From: Fomitopsis serialis | Lineage: Eukaryota > Basidiomycota > Agaricomycetes > Polyporales > Fomitopsidaceae | Assembly (NCBI RefSeq): GCF_022376445.1 | Contig: NW_025954995.1 | Coordinates: 294,021 to 358,020, forward strand | Direction: 5' to 3' | DNA length: 64,000 nt | Part shown: positions 49,530 to 59,996 of the stretch, in pieces | Numbering within the stretch: the first letter of the stretch is position 1 | Layout of the letters: each line of letters opens with the position of its first letter | The notes under the pieces: generated by a model | Database searches by the model: none | What the model was told of the DNA's origin: nothing | The model's input: the letters and a program-made list of their open reading frames with translations, nothing else | Made by a program: the position numbers and the translations under genes

Positions 49530-50136
49530 GTGACGAGCTTGCTGTTCAACTCCGCTTGGCACCCGATGAAGCGAAGGCAGTCTCCCCACGGGAGCACGAC
49601 GGCAAGGAGGTACAACCAGTGGATGCTAACGGCGCCGTGCTCTACGGGCAGGACAGCCAGCTAATGGGGACCTACTGCAAGACAAACCTGTACATGACGG
49701 ACATGAGATGGGCGGTCCCAGGTGCACACAGCGTCCGTTCTCCCGTCGACCGCGTACAACGTGCCGCGCAGGGCCCGGGTTCGTCACGTTCACCCTCCCG
49801 CCCCCATTGGGCACCGTCACTCTCACGATCTGCATGGATCCCAACCCCGTCCCGTCCGCCGAGTGGAATCTCGACTCGGGTCCTTACGAGCTCACCGCCC
49901 ACTGCATCTCCACGAAGACCGACCTCCTTGTCCTCCTGAACGTGTGGGTGGACTCGGGCGACGAGGAAGGCAGCGACGAAGACTGGGGCACCATGAACGA
50001 CTGGGCCACATGGCTGCGGCCGCTGTGGGACAAGCCCCTGCTTGACGGGCACGGCAGTCATAGCCAGGACACGCACGGGGAACTGGGAGAGGAGATCGTC
50101 GTAGTTAAGTGTGATCGCTTTGGCGAGGAGAACGGT
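49530..50136 (+). pseudogene. Captured nitrilase / N-terminal amidase-like fragment in copy A
   Basis: Carbon-nitrogen hydrolase sequence inside the transposon. In order: L-L-F-N-S-A-W-H-P, then a frame change, D-A-N-G-A-V-L-Y, the lysine site Y-C-K-T-N-L-Y-M-T-D-M-R-W, another frame change, and the cysteine site T-I-C-M-D-P-N-P with W-N-L-D-S-G-P-Y-E-L and L-L-V-L-L-N-V-W to G-E-E-N-G. This order matches fungal protein N-terminal amidase-like nitrilases (E-K-C triad; K and C visible). The N-terminal domain with the Glu and the C-terminus are missing. It is a partial, out-of-frame host gene piece picked up by the element; the donor gene is outside the window. Confidence 0.75.
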
Positions 50137-50866
50137 GCGTGTTTTTGTATCATGTCGCTCTGCTGGAAGTAGTCAGTGAACTCGTGCATGTATTAACTTA
50201 GTCGTACGGGAGGAGCTGTGTCTGCGTACCATACGCCGTAGAGGCCAACGAGCGCGACGCAGTCTTGAAGTGCCTGTCCATGCTGTGCACGCCACGGAGG
50301 AGCTCCTCAGGGTTACGGTCATACCTGATGTTGAGCGTGATTGAGAGGCTGATGGCGTTCCGGCCTCCAGAGCGAGTGCTTAGGCCCGCCGACCCAGTCA
50401 CAGAACAGACTGAGACAAGAGGACGGAGGACGCAGGCAAGACGTGGCATGTCGGAGTTCGAAGCCGTCACGCGCTCACTGGGCGTCTCTCGCCTTTTGCT
50501 GTTCGTACAAGTCGTTTTTTGGTTCTTCTCACCTCTCTATCTCGCCCGCGCGAATTCTGACTCGAATGCGACAAGACGCTTGGGCCATCACAGCGTAGCT
50601 CGACCGACATGCAAAACTGGACGCGCGTGAACCTAGACTCGTACGACAACAGATGTACACGCAAATTCTGTCCCGAGCGACAGGCACACGCAAGCGAAGG
50701 GCAGGAAAGGTGAGTACAAACATAAGCGAGCAGGTATGCTAATCGCAAGCATAGGGTGCAGCGCCGTGCTGCTGCACAACGCGCACGACGACGGAGAGCA
50801 CGCGGGGCCAATGCCCTGCGTGCAGACACAGCCGACGAGCGGATGGTAGGCCGGATGAGCGAAGAG

Positions 50867-51560
50867 ACTACCGGGTAGGGGAGCGGGCTGGCGAGTGGGC
50901 GGGCGAGTGGGCGGGCGAGTGGGCGGGAAAGCTGTCAGGTGGGGCTGCGAGCATACGAGCAGGTGAGTACTACAGATGCCGGTGGGTGTCGACAACCAAA
51001 CGATGACCATCCTGACTCCGTGCTCGTCCATCCCGCAGTCAATTACCCTGCTCCTCACGACGCACTTCACCGCCCATCGCCTACTACCCCTCGCCCTCTC
51101 CCTCTCCCTCGCTCGTGCGCCCTCACTCTTGTGACGGGCGGGCACACAGGCAGGCGGGCGGAGACTCGGAGTAGGGTACACAGGCGGGCGGAGACATGCG
51201 CGGCAACAGCGAGCGTGTAGGACGAATGCCGAACCCACAAACACGATCGACGAGCAGACCGCACACCTGAGAACGCGACACACACGACAACAGCGAGCAC
51301 GCAGGGCGAATGCCCTGCGCGTAAACGCAGCCGACGGGTGGACCGTGGGCGCGGGCGCGAGTATGGATGGGCAAGCCAGCGCATGCCGGTGGATGAGCGG
51401 GCGAGCAAATGGGCAGGCAGACGGACGAGCGAGCAGGCGAATGGGTGAGTAAATTGGGCAGGCAGGCGAGCAACAGGGCAAGCTCGGGGCGGGCACAGGG
51501 CGTGGACCGGCACGGCGACCGCGAGCACGAACGCCCAGCGCACAAGCACGGCCGACGCAC
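50867..51560. repeat. GC-rich low-complexity tract in copy A
   Basis: GAGTGGGCGGGC-type units repeat at about 50890-50930, and GGGCAGGCAGGCGAG-like runs continue to 51560. Long open frames over it on the minus strand are compositional and not genes. Confidence 0.6.
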
Positions 51561-53117
51561 GGGAGGCGGGCGGGTGAGCAAAGCGGGTGATCACGATAGT
51601 GGATAGGGCACGCCGTGCTGCTAGTATTCAGGCAAGTTCCACCCGCGCACTGGGGGCGGCTGGGATTCAACGATCGCATGCGCGATGAGTACGTACGGTG
51701 GAAGCTCGTTATGGTGTATCTTTACTGTAGTCTCAATCACGTCAATGCATACTGTTCCCGATTTGCACTACGTCAGTCGAGCCCCTTGAGAATACACATG
51801 CATTACTTCGACATTATCAGGTTTAGTGTAGTCTGAATGATTCGAGTCTCACATTCCAGATAATTTCTTGTAGATGTTCACGACACCGCGGAATGTTCAG
51901 ACTTTAGCAACTTTCTGTGTATTCCTTCGATTGCTGGTCACTTATCACGAATTCCCAAATGGGGGTTTTCCCGATGACACTGCCTCCTCTTTGCTTCAAT
52001 ACCTTTACGGGCACACAGTAACATCCTCAGACGATGAATATCTGCATGTCATCGAGAAGGTAGCGGAGGCGACAATGAACTTCTCGGCTCCTGGAACAGT
52101 CCCTGTGGACTTCATACCGTCTTGTGGGTGTACTTCAGTGTTAATTGTTTCGTCGTCTCAATGGCAGCTCCTGATGTTGTATTCTGTCAGTGAGATACCT
52201 CCCGACCTGGTTTCCTGGTGCAGGCTTCAAGCGAAATGCCGTGTGGATCAAGAGAGCTGTCAGAGATGCTGCGCAACGAACTTACGACTTGGCAGAGAGC
52301 AAGTTGGTAAGTTATGCATTCACGAGATACCACGACGCTGCATGTCTCACCCAACCAAGCAATCGAGGACCAAAGGCATCATGGAAAGCCCCGTGATATC
52401 GACGTTGATCAAGGAGTCCGCATCAAAGGGGACTCTGGAGACAGAAAAGCCAGAAATCATGATGTTCGGACTAACGCTGTACGCAAGTGAGTCTCATCTC
52501 AACAACTCGATCAGAATCCACTCCATGGTCGCTGATGCGACTTTAATACAGCTGGCACAGATACGGTAGCGTTCATGACATAGCCAGACTACATCAACTC
52601 ATTCTTTGATTAGACGCACACCGTACTCATGGTCTTCCTACTCGCTATGATCTTGTATCCGGATGTCTATGCCAAGGCGCAAGAAGAGATGGTTAGTGTC
52701 ATCGGTGGTGCAAGGCTCCCGACCGTCAACGACAGGGATGCACTACCATACCTTGAATGCATCCTCAAGGAGACGTACCGGTACGTGGCGGTTGACGTCC
52801 TTGACTAGTAGTATATCATCTCACTGCAGCGACATAGAATCTCCTGCCCTGCGCCATTAGGTACCTGTGTTCTGGGCCTCACCGACTAGTTGTCATCGAA
52901 CTCAGGCTGGTTCTACAGGTGTGCCTCATGTTTTACGCGAAAAACGACGAGTATAGTGGGTGCTGGATACCGAAGGGGACAGTGGTCATGCCAAATCTAT
53001 GGTCAAAGTGGTTTGCATGATTCTAGTAGCACTCGTTGACGAGGTGCTGTTTAGGTTTATGCTGCATGATGCCGATGCCTACCCCAACCCGGAGACTTTC
53101 TGTCCAGACCGCTTCAA

Positions 53118-56100
53118 CATCGGGAAAACCCCCATTTGGGAATTCGTGATAAGTGACCAGCAATCGAAGGAATACACAGAAAGTTGCTAAAGTCTGAACA
53201 TTCCGCGGTGTCGTGAACATCTACAAGAAATTATCTGGAATGTGAGACTCGAATCATTCAGACTACACTAAACCTGATAATGTCGAAGTAATGCATGTGT
53301 ATTCTCAAGGGGCTCGACTGACGTAGTGCAAATTCGGGAACAGTATGCATTGACGTGATTGAGACTACAGTAAGATTCACCATAACGAGCTTCCACCGTA
53401 CGTACTCATCGCGCATGCGATCGTTGAATCCCAGCCGCCCCCAGTGCGCGGGTGGAACTTGCCTGAATACTAGCAGCACGGCGTGCCCTATCCACTATCG
53501 TGATCACCCGCTTTGCTCACCCGCCCGCCTCCCGTGCGTCGGCCGTGCTTGTGCGCTGGGCGTTCGTGCTCGCGGTCGCCGTGCCGGTCCACGCCCTGTG
53601 CCCGCCCGAGCTTGCCCTGTTGCTCGCCTGCCTGCCCAATTTACTCACCCATTCGCCTGCTCGCTCGTCCGTCTGCCTGCCCATTTGCTCGCCCGCTCAT
53701 CCACCGGCATGCGCTGGCTTGCCCATCCATACTCGCGCCCGCGCCCACGGTCCACCCGTCGGCTGCGTTTACGCGCAGGGCATTCGCCCTGCGTGCTCGC
53801 TGTTGTCGTGTGTGTCGCGTTCTCAGGTGTGCGGTCTGCTCGTCGATCGTGTTTGTGGGTTCGGCATTCGTCCTACACGCTCGCTGTTGCCGCGCATGTC
53901 TCCGCCCGCCTGTGTACCCTACTCCGAGTCTCCGCCCGCCTGCCTGTGTGCCCGCCCGTCACAAGAGTGAGGGCGCACGAGCGAGGGAGAGGGAGAGGGC
54001 GAGGGGTAGTAGGCGATGGGCGGTGAAGTGCGTCGTGAGGAGCAGGGTAATTGACTGCGGGATGGACGAGCACGGAGTCAGGATGGTCATCGTTTGGTTG
54101 TCGACACCCACCGGCATCTGTAGTACTCACCTGCTCGTATGCTCGCAGCCCCACCTGACAGCTTTCCCGCCCACTCGCCCGCCCACTCGCCCGCCCCTCG
54201 CCAGCCCGCTCCCCTACCCGGTAGTCTCTTCGCTCATCCGGCCTACCATCCGCTCGTCGGCTGTGTCTGCACGCAGGGCATTGGCCCCGCGTGCTCTCCG
54301 TCGTCGTGCGCGTTGTGCAGCAGCACGGCGCTGCACCCTATGCTTGCGATTAGCATACCTGCTCGCTTATGTTTGTACTCACCTTTCCTGCCCTTCGCTT
54401 GCGTGTGCCTGTCGCTCGGGACAGAATTTGCGTGTACATCTGTTGTCGTACGAGTCTAGGTTCACGCGCGTCCAGTTTTGCATGTCGGTCGAGCTACGCT
54501 GTGATGGCCCAAGCGTCTTGTCGCATTCGAGTCAGAATTCGCGCGGGCGAGATAGAGAGGTGAGAAGAACCAAAAAACGACTTGTACGAACAGCAAAAGG
54601 CGAGAGACGCCCAGTGAGCGCGTGACGGCTTCGAACTCCGACATGCCACGTCTTGCCTGCGTCCTCCGTCCTCTTGTCTCAGTCTGTTCTGTGACTGGGT
54701 CGGCGGGCCTAAGCACTCGCTCTGGAGGCCGGAACGCCATCAGCCTCTCAATCACGCTCAACATCAGGTATGACCGTAACCCTGAGGAGCTCCTCCGTGG
54801 CGTGCACAGCATGGACAGGCACTTCAAGACTGCGTCGCGCTCGTTGGCCTCTACGGCGTATGGTACGCAGACACAGCTCCTCCCGTACGACTAAGTTAAT
54901 ACATGCACGAGTTCACTGACTACTTCCAGCAGAGCGACATGATACAAAAACACGCACCGTTCTCCTCGCCAAAGCGATCACACTTAACTACGACGATCTC
55001 CTCTCCCAGTTCCCCGTGCGTGTCCTGGCTATGACTGCCGTGCCCGTCAAGCAGGGGCTTGTCCCACAGCGGCCGCAGCCATGTGGCCCAGTCGTTCATG
55101 GTGCCCAGTCTTCGTCGCTGCCTTCCTCGTCGCCCGAGTCCACCACACGTTCAGGAGGACAAGGAGGTCGGTCTTCGTGGAGATGCAGTGGGCGGTGAGC
55201 TCGTAAGGACCCGAGTCGAGATTCCACTCGGCGGACGGGACGGGGTTGGGATCCATGCAGATCGTGAGAGTGACGGTGCCCAATGGGGGCGGGAGGGTGA
55301 ACGTGACGAACCCGGGCCTGCGCGGCACGTTGTACGCGGTCGACGGGAGAACGGACGCTGTGTGCACCTGGGACCGCCCATCTCATGTCCGTCATGTACA
55401 GGTTTGTCTTGCAGTAGGTCCCCATTAGCTGGCTGTCCTGCCCGTAGAGCACGGCGCCGTTAGCATCCACTGGTTGTACCTCCTTGCCGTCGTGCTCCGT
55501 GGGGGAGACTGCCTTCGCTTCATCGGGTGCCAAGCGGAGTTGACAGCAAGCTCGTCACCAGCGGCGGCCAGCGCGTCGACTAGTACCGACCAGCGTACGT
55601 GCTCTTTGTTGTGGCACGCATTTATTGATGACCTCAGAGTGATGTAGTTATCATCTAGGGAGCTGCACGCGTGAAGGCTCTCGCTGCGAATGCCCGAGAT
55701 CGTCGAAGAGGATATACAGCGAGGCCTATTACAAGGGACAGACTCGCGCCCGTGACCGCGCCGGTGCCATCATTTACGTGTTGATCGACTTCGGAGATGT
55801 CCTGTCACTGTGGTGTGTGATCACTTTGTCTTTTTGTGGATGCATTTTGCTGACTCGTAGCTCTGCAGTGCCAATCATAACGTACTGATTAGTCTATTAC
55901 ACACAGATCTCGCTGGCGAGAATGGAACAAGAGTTGACGGGGCTGGGGCTGGCTGGTGTGCCGGTTATACTAGTAGCAGGACAGTCGAGACGACTCAGAA
56001 TGCTGCTCGATCGGACGTGCTAGTGATATGTATGCAAGCTATTTTGTAGTACTGTGTTGGAGTCATTGTCACTGTTCTGGAATAACAAATATGCATTTGG

Positions 56101-56363
56101 CCCCGTAATGTTCCTCATATGACACTGCATAACCAGAAAGCAAAACAAAGGAAGCATAATCCCCGATATAATGTGCAGCAAGTATGCAGAATTGGTTCGT
56201 ATTGCATGTAATTGCCACAAATTCTCCCAGGAAGTGCTGGTGGGTTACAGAAAAACTGCTAATTTGGGAAACAATAGAACAGGTGGTATTGCAGATCTTT
56301 ACCTAGAAATGCTGATCATTGTTGATATTTCGTTGTAATTCTCAAATGAAGCTTTTCCAGATG
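53118..56363 (-). mobile_element. Pack-type DNA transposon, copy B (3246 bp), inverted relative to copy A
   Basis: Reverse-complement twin of copy A, from CATCGGGAAAACC to TTTTCCAGATG. Direct AA duplicates flank it (53116-53117 and 56364-56365) inside the P450 codon for Asn in D-R-F-N-G-L-Y. Differences from copy A that I noticed are a few substitutions and many homopolymer-length changes (for example GTGGGTGG versus GTGGTGG and TGGGGC versus TGGGC in the nitrilase part). Separate target duplications show that A and B are two insertions, not one inverted duplication. Confidence 0.9.
54959..55558 (-). pseudogene. Captured nitrilase-like fragment in copy B
   Basis: Same fragment as in copy A, read on the minus strand, with the Y-C-K-T-N-L-Y and I-C-M-D-P-N-P motifs. 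It has additional frame changes from shorter G runs (for example after L-L-N-V-W). Confidence 0.7.
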
Positions 56364-56768
56364 AATGGGCTGTATGAGAATCAGGAGGATCCACGAAACA
56401 TCGTCTTTGGTTTCGGTCGGCGGTAAGTAGCATCTTGAATTATGTTGCTTGATAAACTAATTAGGGGTTTCCCGCTGATTTGCAGTATATGTCCAGGTCG
56501 CCGCTTCGCAGACATCGGGATTTGGCAGGCGATGGCCAACATCGTAGCAACATTCGACCTTGGCAAGGCTCGTGACGCAATGGGTAATGAGATCACGCCG
56601 CCGGGGACGTTCTCATCTGGTCTCGTCAAGTACGATACCCTTCCTATGTCAGAAATTACTTAGCTGATGTATTCACTCAGTCATCCTCACAAGTTCAAAT
56701 GCACCATCAGACCACGATCCAAGCAGGCCGTAGAACTCATCACAAACGGAAAGTCAACGCAGACATGA

Positions 56769-57163
56769 ATGAGGGTCGAGATAGTGACTGCTTCAATATT
56801 CAAGTTTATCGGGTCCTTCTTTGTACTCGAGCGTAATCGAACGTGGCGCAATTTCTTTTCACCTCCCCACGCTAATAACATGATCGCAGCGATCCGAGGT
56901 CCACTGAGACAAACAAATAGCCTATTTCCACTGTCCTCCTCCTCCGCCTGCATCCGCCATCATTCCGCGAACAATCCTCCAAAGCTCGGTAATGTGCATC
57001 ACGTTATCCGAATGCGTGCTTGAAGTTCTATGCACAAATGTCAGCCTCACCGAAGACGGTGAAACGGGTTTTTGGTTGGCTGCACATGCCTGTCAGCCGT
57101 CGCTTTCTGACCTTACTATCATTGAGTTGATCCTCAAATACCTCCTTATCCTATCCAGACGAC
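56769..57163. other. Intergenic upstream of the second GH16 gene
   Basis: About 395 bases holding the P450 3' end and the GH16 promoter. No distinct signal. Confidence 0.5.
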
Positions 57164-58600
57164 ATGAAGCTCCCGTTGATTTACGCTGCTGCAGTGTCAT
57201 CGCTGTCCCTTCTACCGGCCATCCGGGCCGGCTCGTATAGCATCAACCAGACGAATATTGGCTCTAACTTCCTGACCAACTTCGAATGGGAGGATATCGC
57301 GGACCCTACCAAAGGCAGAGTGTAAGCCTGTTACTCCCTCCGTATTGTGCTATCGATTCATCGCTTACTGCTGTTAATACAGGCACTATGTCAATCAATC
57401 GACTGCGCTTGCTAATAACCTCACATTCACGTCCGATGACACGTTCATCATGCGGGCCGACTACACCACGAATCTTACCGCTAGCGGAAGTGGGCGGATG
57501 AGCAACCGCATCAAGAGCTACGCGCAATACAGGACGCACGTCGCGGTGTAAGTACTTCCTCATACACCTATCGCTCATGACACGCATGCATAATACGCCT
57601 ATCGCCAGATTCGACATCCGACACATGCCCCAGGGCTGTGGAACTTGGCCTGCGGTATGGGAGGCTGACGACCAAGTCGGGACCTCCTCAGGGGAAATCG
57701 ATATCTTGGAGGGTGTCAATGACATTGCGCCAAACAGCGTTACTCTGCATACTACTGGTAGCTGCACCATGCCCGAGAACAGGGCCCAATTAGGGTACGT
57801 GATCCTGTCGCTGCCATCTCGTAGACATCATGTTCATGCTTTTAGCAGCACAACGCTCTCTACGAACTGTAGCTCGTCAGACACGATATCGGATGGGAAC
57901 AACGGATGTTCAGTTGACGCGCCTTACACCGCGTCATACGGGAAGGTCTTCAACACGTACGGAGGCGGGTACTATGCCATGGAGCGTACGGCGGAGTATA
58001 TCCGGGTCTGGTTCTGGTCTCGTAACGATAGCAGCATCCCGTCCGATATCACCTCCGGAGCGTCCGCAGTCGACACAGACAACTGGGTGAGTCACCCGTC
58101 TTCTGCGTGACATGTAGTGTACGGTGAGGCTGACTGCGAGCATTTGCAGGGAAAGCCGATTGCTCTTTTTCCTAACACGGACTGCGATATCGGATCTGCG
58201 TTTCAGCGCAACAACATCATTATAAACTTGACATTCTGTGAGTGGCTCCATACCTATCTATTAGTCCTTTGTCTTTATGATTGCCCGTCTAGGTGGTAGT
58301 TGGGCTGGTAACTCGTTCAGCAACAACGGCTGTCCGGGGAACTGCACAGGTGAGTCTTCCTACCCTGCATGCGATCATGCGTGCTTATGCAGGTTGCTTC
58401 TACTAGATTATGTTAATTACAACCCATCGGCCTTCGAGGACGCGTACTGGGATATTGCCGCGGTTCGGATCTATCAACCCTCTTCCAATTCCAGTTCGAG
58501 TAGCGGTGTTTCGTTGCTGACCAAAGGCGAAGGTCGTCTGGAGACTGTTTCGTCTGTGTTCTTCACGGTTGTTGCGGGCACCGGATGGTTGTTTTTGTAG
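57164..58600 (+). CDS. GH16 endo-1,3(4)-beta-glucanase with GPI-type tail
   Basis: Intact 361-residue laminarinase-type enzyme. Seven exons, 57164-57321, 57383-57547, 57609-57794, 57849-58086, 58150-58237, 58293-58349 and 58407-58600, total 1086 nt in phase. A signal peptide precedes G-S-Y-S-I-N-Q. The active site G-E-I-D-I-L-E-G-V-N-D and flanking W-P-A-V-W-E-A-D-D are complete, as is the late D-A-Y-W-D-I-A-A-V-R strand. The C-terminus is Ser-rich and ends in a hydrophobic stretch (about 15 residues), the mark of a GPI-anchored wall enzyme. Many N-x-S/T sites suggest N-glycosylation. It is a tandem paralogue of the gene at 44272 with equal lengths for exons 2-4. The stop lies 119 bases from the convergent thymidylate synthase stop. 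Confidence 0.94.
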
Positions 58601-58719
58601 TCAATCGTACGCAGTTGCCTTCGATAATCTGCAACGAGATACACCGGACCTACCGTACAACATTCAGTCTCGCCACATATCCGTCTAATAGAAGGACAGT
58701 AGATACATAAGCACACATT

Positions 58720-59717
58720 TCATACGCTCATCTTCATCGCGATATGCGGATGAGGTTCATACCCCTCTACCAGTACGTCCTCTGCCTTGAAATCATCGAT
58801 GTCCTGTACATCGCGTTTGAATCGTAGCTTTGGGAACTGGCGCGGGCTGCGCTTGAGCTGCTCCTCGAGCGCATCCACGTGATCCCGATAGACGTGCGCG
58901 TCTCCGAGTTGTATGATGAGCTCGTGTGGTGAGGTATGAGTGAGGTGCGCGACAAGATGTGTGAGGAGCGCGTATGAGGCGATGTTGAAGGGAATACCGA
59001 GGCCGAGATCCGCGGAGCGTTGGTAGAGGAGGCAAGACAGTCGTTTTGGAGAGGTTGGTGAAGACGGCGGCGGGAGATGAACGTAGAACTGACAGAGAAC
59101 GTGACAGGGCGGGAGTGCCATTAGCGGGATGTCTACGATCGTTATCAGCGTAAGGGGAGTGCGAGAGGAGAGCACCGTGAAAGGCGAATAGACTCACCGG
59201 CCGGGTTCCATGCGCTTAGAATGATGCGGCGGTCGGTCGGATCCTCTTTAATCTTACGGATGCACTCCGCGAGCTGGTCAACGCCTTGACCCGTGTAGTC
59301 CGCGTCGCAGTCCGTGTACTTCGCGCCGAAATGCCTCCACTGGAAGCCATATACAGGCCCCAAATCTCCCTCCCTCCTGTGGCCCAATCCACGCTTTTTG
59401 AGGAACTCCTTGCTGCCATTACCATCCCAGATCTTGATGCCTCTCGCGGACAACAGCTTTGAGTCGGTCGAGCCGTGGATGAACCACAGAAGCTCTTCGA
59501 GTATACCGCGCCAAAAGGTGCGTTTGGTAGTAAGGAGCGGAAGGGTGTTATCTGCCAGGGAGAAGCGCATGGAAGGGGGGGCGAAGATGGAAAGGGTACC
59601 CGTGCCGGTGCGGTCGGGACGTGTCTCACCCGTGTCGAGGACATTGCGGATGAGATCGAGGTACTGATGTTCATCATGTCTGCGCGGCGACGCGCCATTC
59701 GGTAGCGAGACTGCCAT
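58720..59717 (-). CDS. CDC21: Thymidylate synthase
   Basis: Converts dUMP and methylene-tetrahydrofolate to dTMP and dihydrofolate, needed for DNA replication. Minus-strand exons 59717-59198 and 59132-58720 total 933 nt, 310 residues, with one 65-nt intron splitting the Asp codon of N-P-A-D-I-P. Visible motifs: D-R-T-G-T-G-T near the N-terminus, [24 protein letters not shown], the active-site cysteine in A-L-P-P-C-H, the phosphate-binding [13 protein letters not shown] and the C-terminal M-K-M-S-V (the canonical end is often A-V). Open frame upstream to 59975 has no homology, and the ATG at 59717 gives normal family length. The divergent promoter carries two MluI cell-cycle boxes. Confidence 0.96.
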
Positions 59718-59760
59718 GACAGAGGAAGTGGACGATGCTGAACGGAGAGGGGATGGAGAG

Positions 59761-59792
59761 ACGCGTCGAGAGTAAACTGCAGCTGGACGCGT
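59761..59792. promoter_or_regulatory. Pair of MluI cell-cycle boxes (ACGCGT) between thymidylate synthase and separase
   Basis: ACGCGT at 59761-59766 and again at 59787-59792. In yeasts this is the binding site of MBF, which drives G1/S genes including thymidylate synthase. They lie 44 and 70 bases upstream of the TS start codon and 205-231 bases upstream of the separase ATG. Confidence 0.65.
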
Positions 59793-59996
59793 CGCGTTAC
59801 TGACACGGTGTGACTGGGCTGTGACTATACGCATCCCGCGATCACGAGACGAGCGCGCGGTCGCGTTTGTTCGACCATCGGGCGTGGCTGCTCTACTTAC
59901 CATCACCACTCGTAGTAGGCTCTCTTCCGTCTCTTCCGCCTTCGCGAAACCGCTCTCTATAACTTTGAGAGACACACTAACTCTGCCTCTATTACG

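Larger units (their letters stand above)
48727..51976 (+). mobile_element. Pack-type DNA transposon, copy A (3250 bp)
   Basis: Runs from CATCTGGAAA to TTTTCCCGATG. The two ends are imperfect inverted repeats of about 27 bases (CATC-K-GGAAAA then CATTTG-R-GAATT). Direct AC duplicates flank it (48725-48726 and 51977-51978), and without insert plus one AC the P450 codons read through. No transposase frame is seen. It carries a nitrilase-like fragment (49530-50136), GC-rich low-complexity sequence (about 50867-51560), and further non-coding parts. Copy B is nearly identical, so insertion is recent. A 2-bp duplication that is not TA fits CMC-type elements best, but the superfamily is not proven. 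Confidence 0.9.
48031..56768 (+). pseudogene. Cytochrome P450 gene interrupted by two transposons
   Basis: Microsomal haem monooxygenase of the basidiomycete OrdA/CYP64-like type. N-terminal exons 48031-48220, 48278-48410 and 48475-48666 encode a membrane anchor and the proline hinge P-P-G-P-R-P-F-P. Exon 4 starts at 48723 and after four bases runs into transposon A; it resumes at 51979 (T-A-S-S-L-L-Q-Y-L-Y-G-H). The middle part to 53115 holds the I-helix G-T-D-T-T-H-T and the E-x-x-R site K-E-T-Y-R. A later exon breaks at 53116 (F-C-P-D-R-F-N) for transposon B and resumes at 56366 (G-L-Y-E-N-Q-E), leading to the haem site F-G-F-G-R-R-I-C-P-G across an intron. The stop is at 56766-56768. Removing each insert with its 2-bp duplication rejoins the frame, so the host gene was intact before. 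Confidence 0.92.

Noticed and set aside
50633..51679. Long minus-strand open frame of 348 codons in copy A (and its twin in copy B)
   Set aside because: It lies over GC-rich low-complexity DNA inside the transposon. Its protein is Cys/Pro/Arg/Ala-rich without motifs, and overlapping frames on the same strand are equally open.
48727..56363. Large inverted repeat as an assembly artefact such as a palindromic chimeric read
   Set aside because: The P450 coding sequence continues on both outer sides and in the middle in one orientation, and the two inserts have different target duplications.
59718..59975. Upstream in-frame extension of thymidylate synthase
   Set aside because: It is basic and non-conserved, covers the MCB boxes and most of the divergent promoter, and the ATG at 59717 already gives the normal family length.
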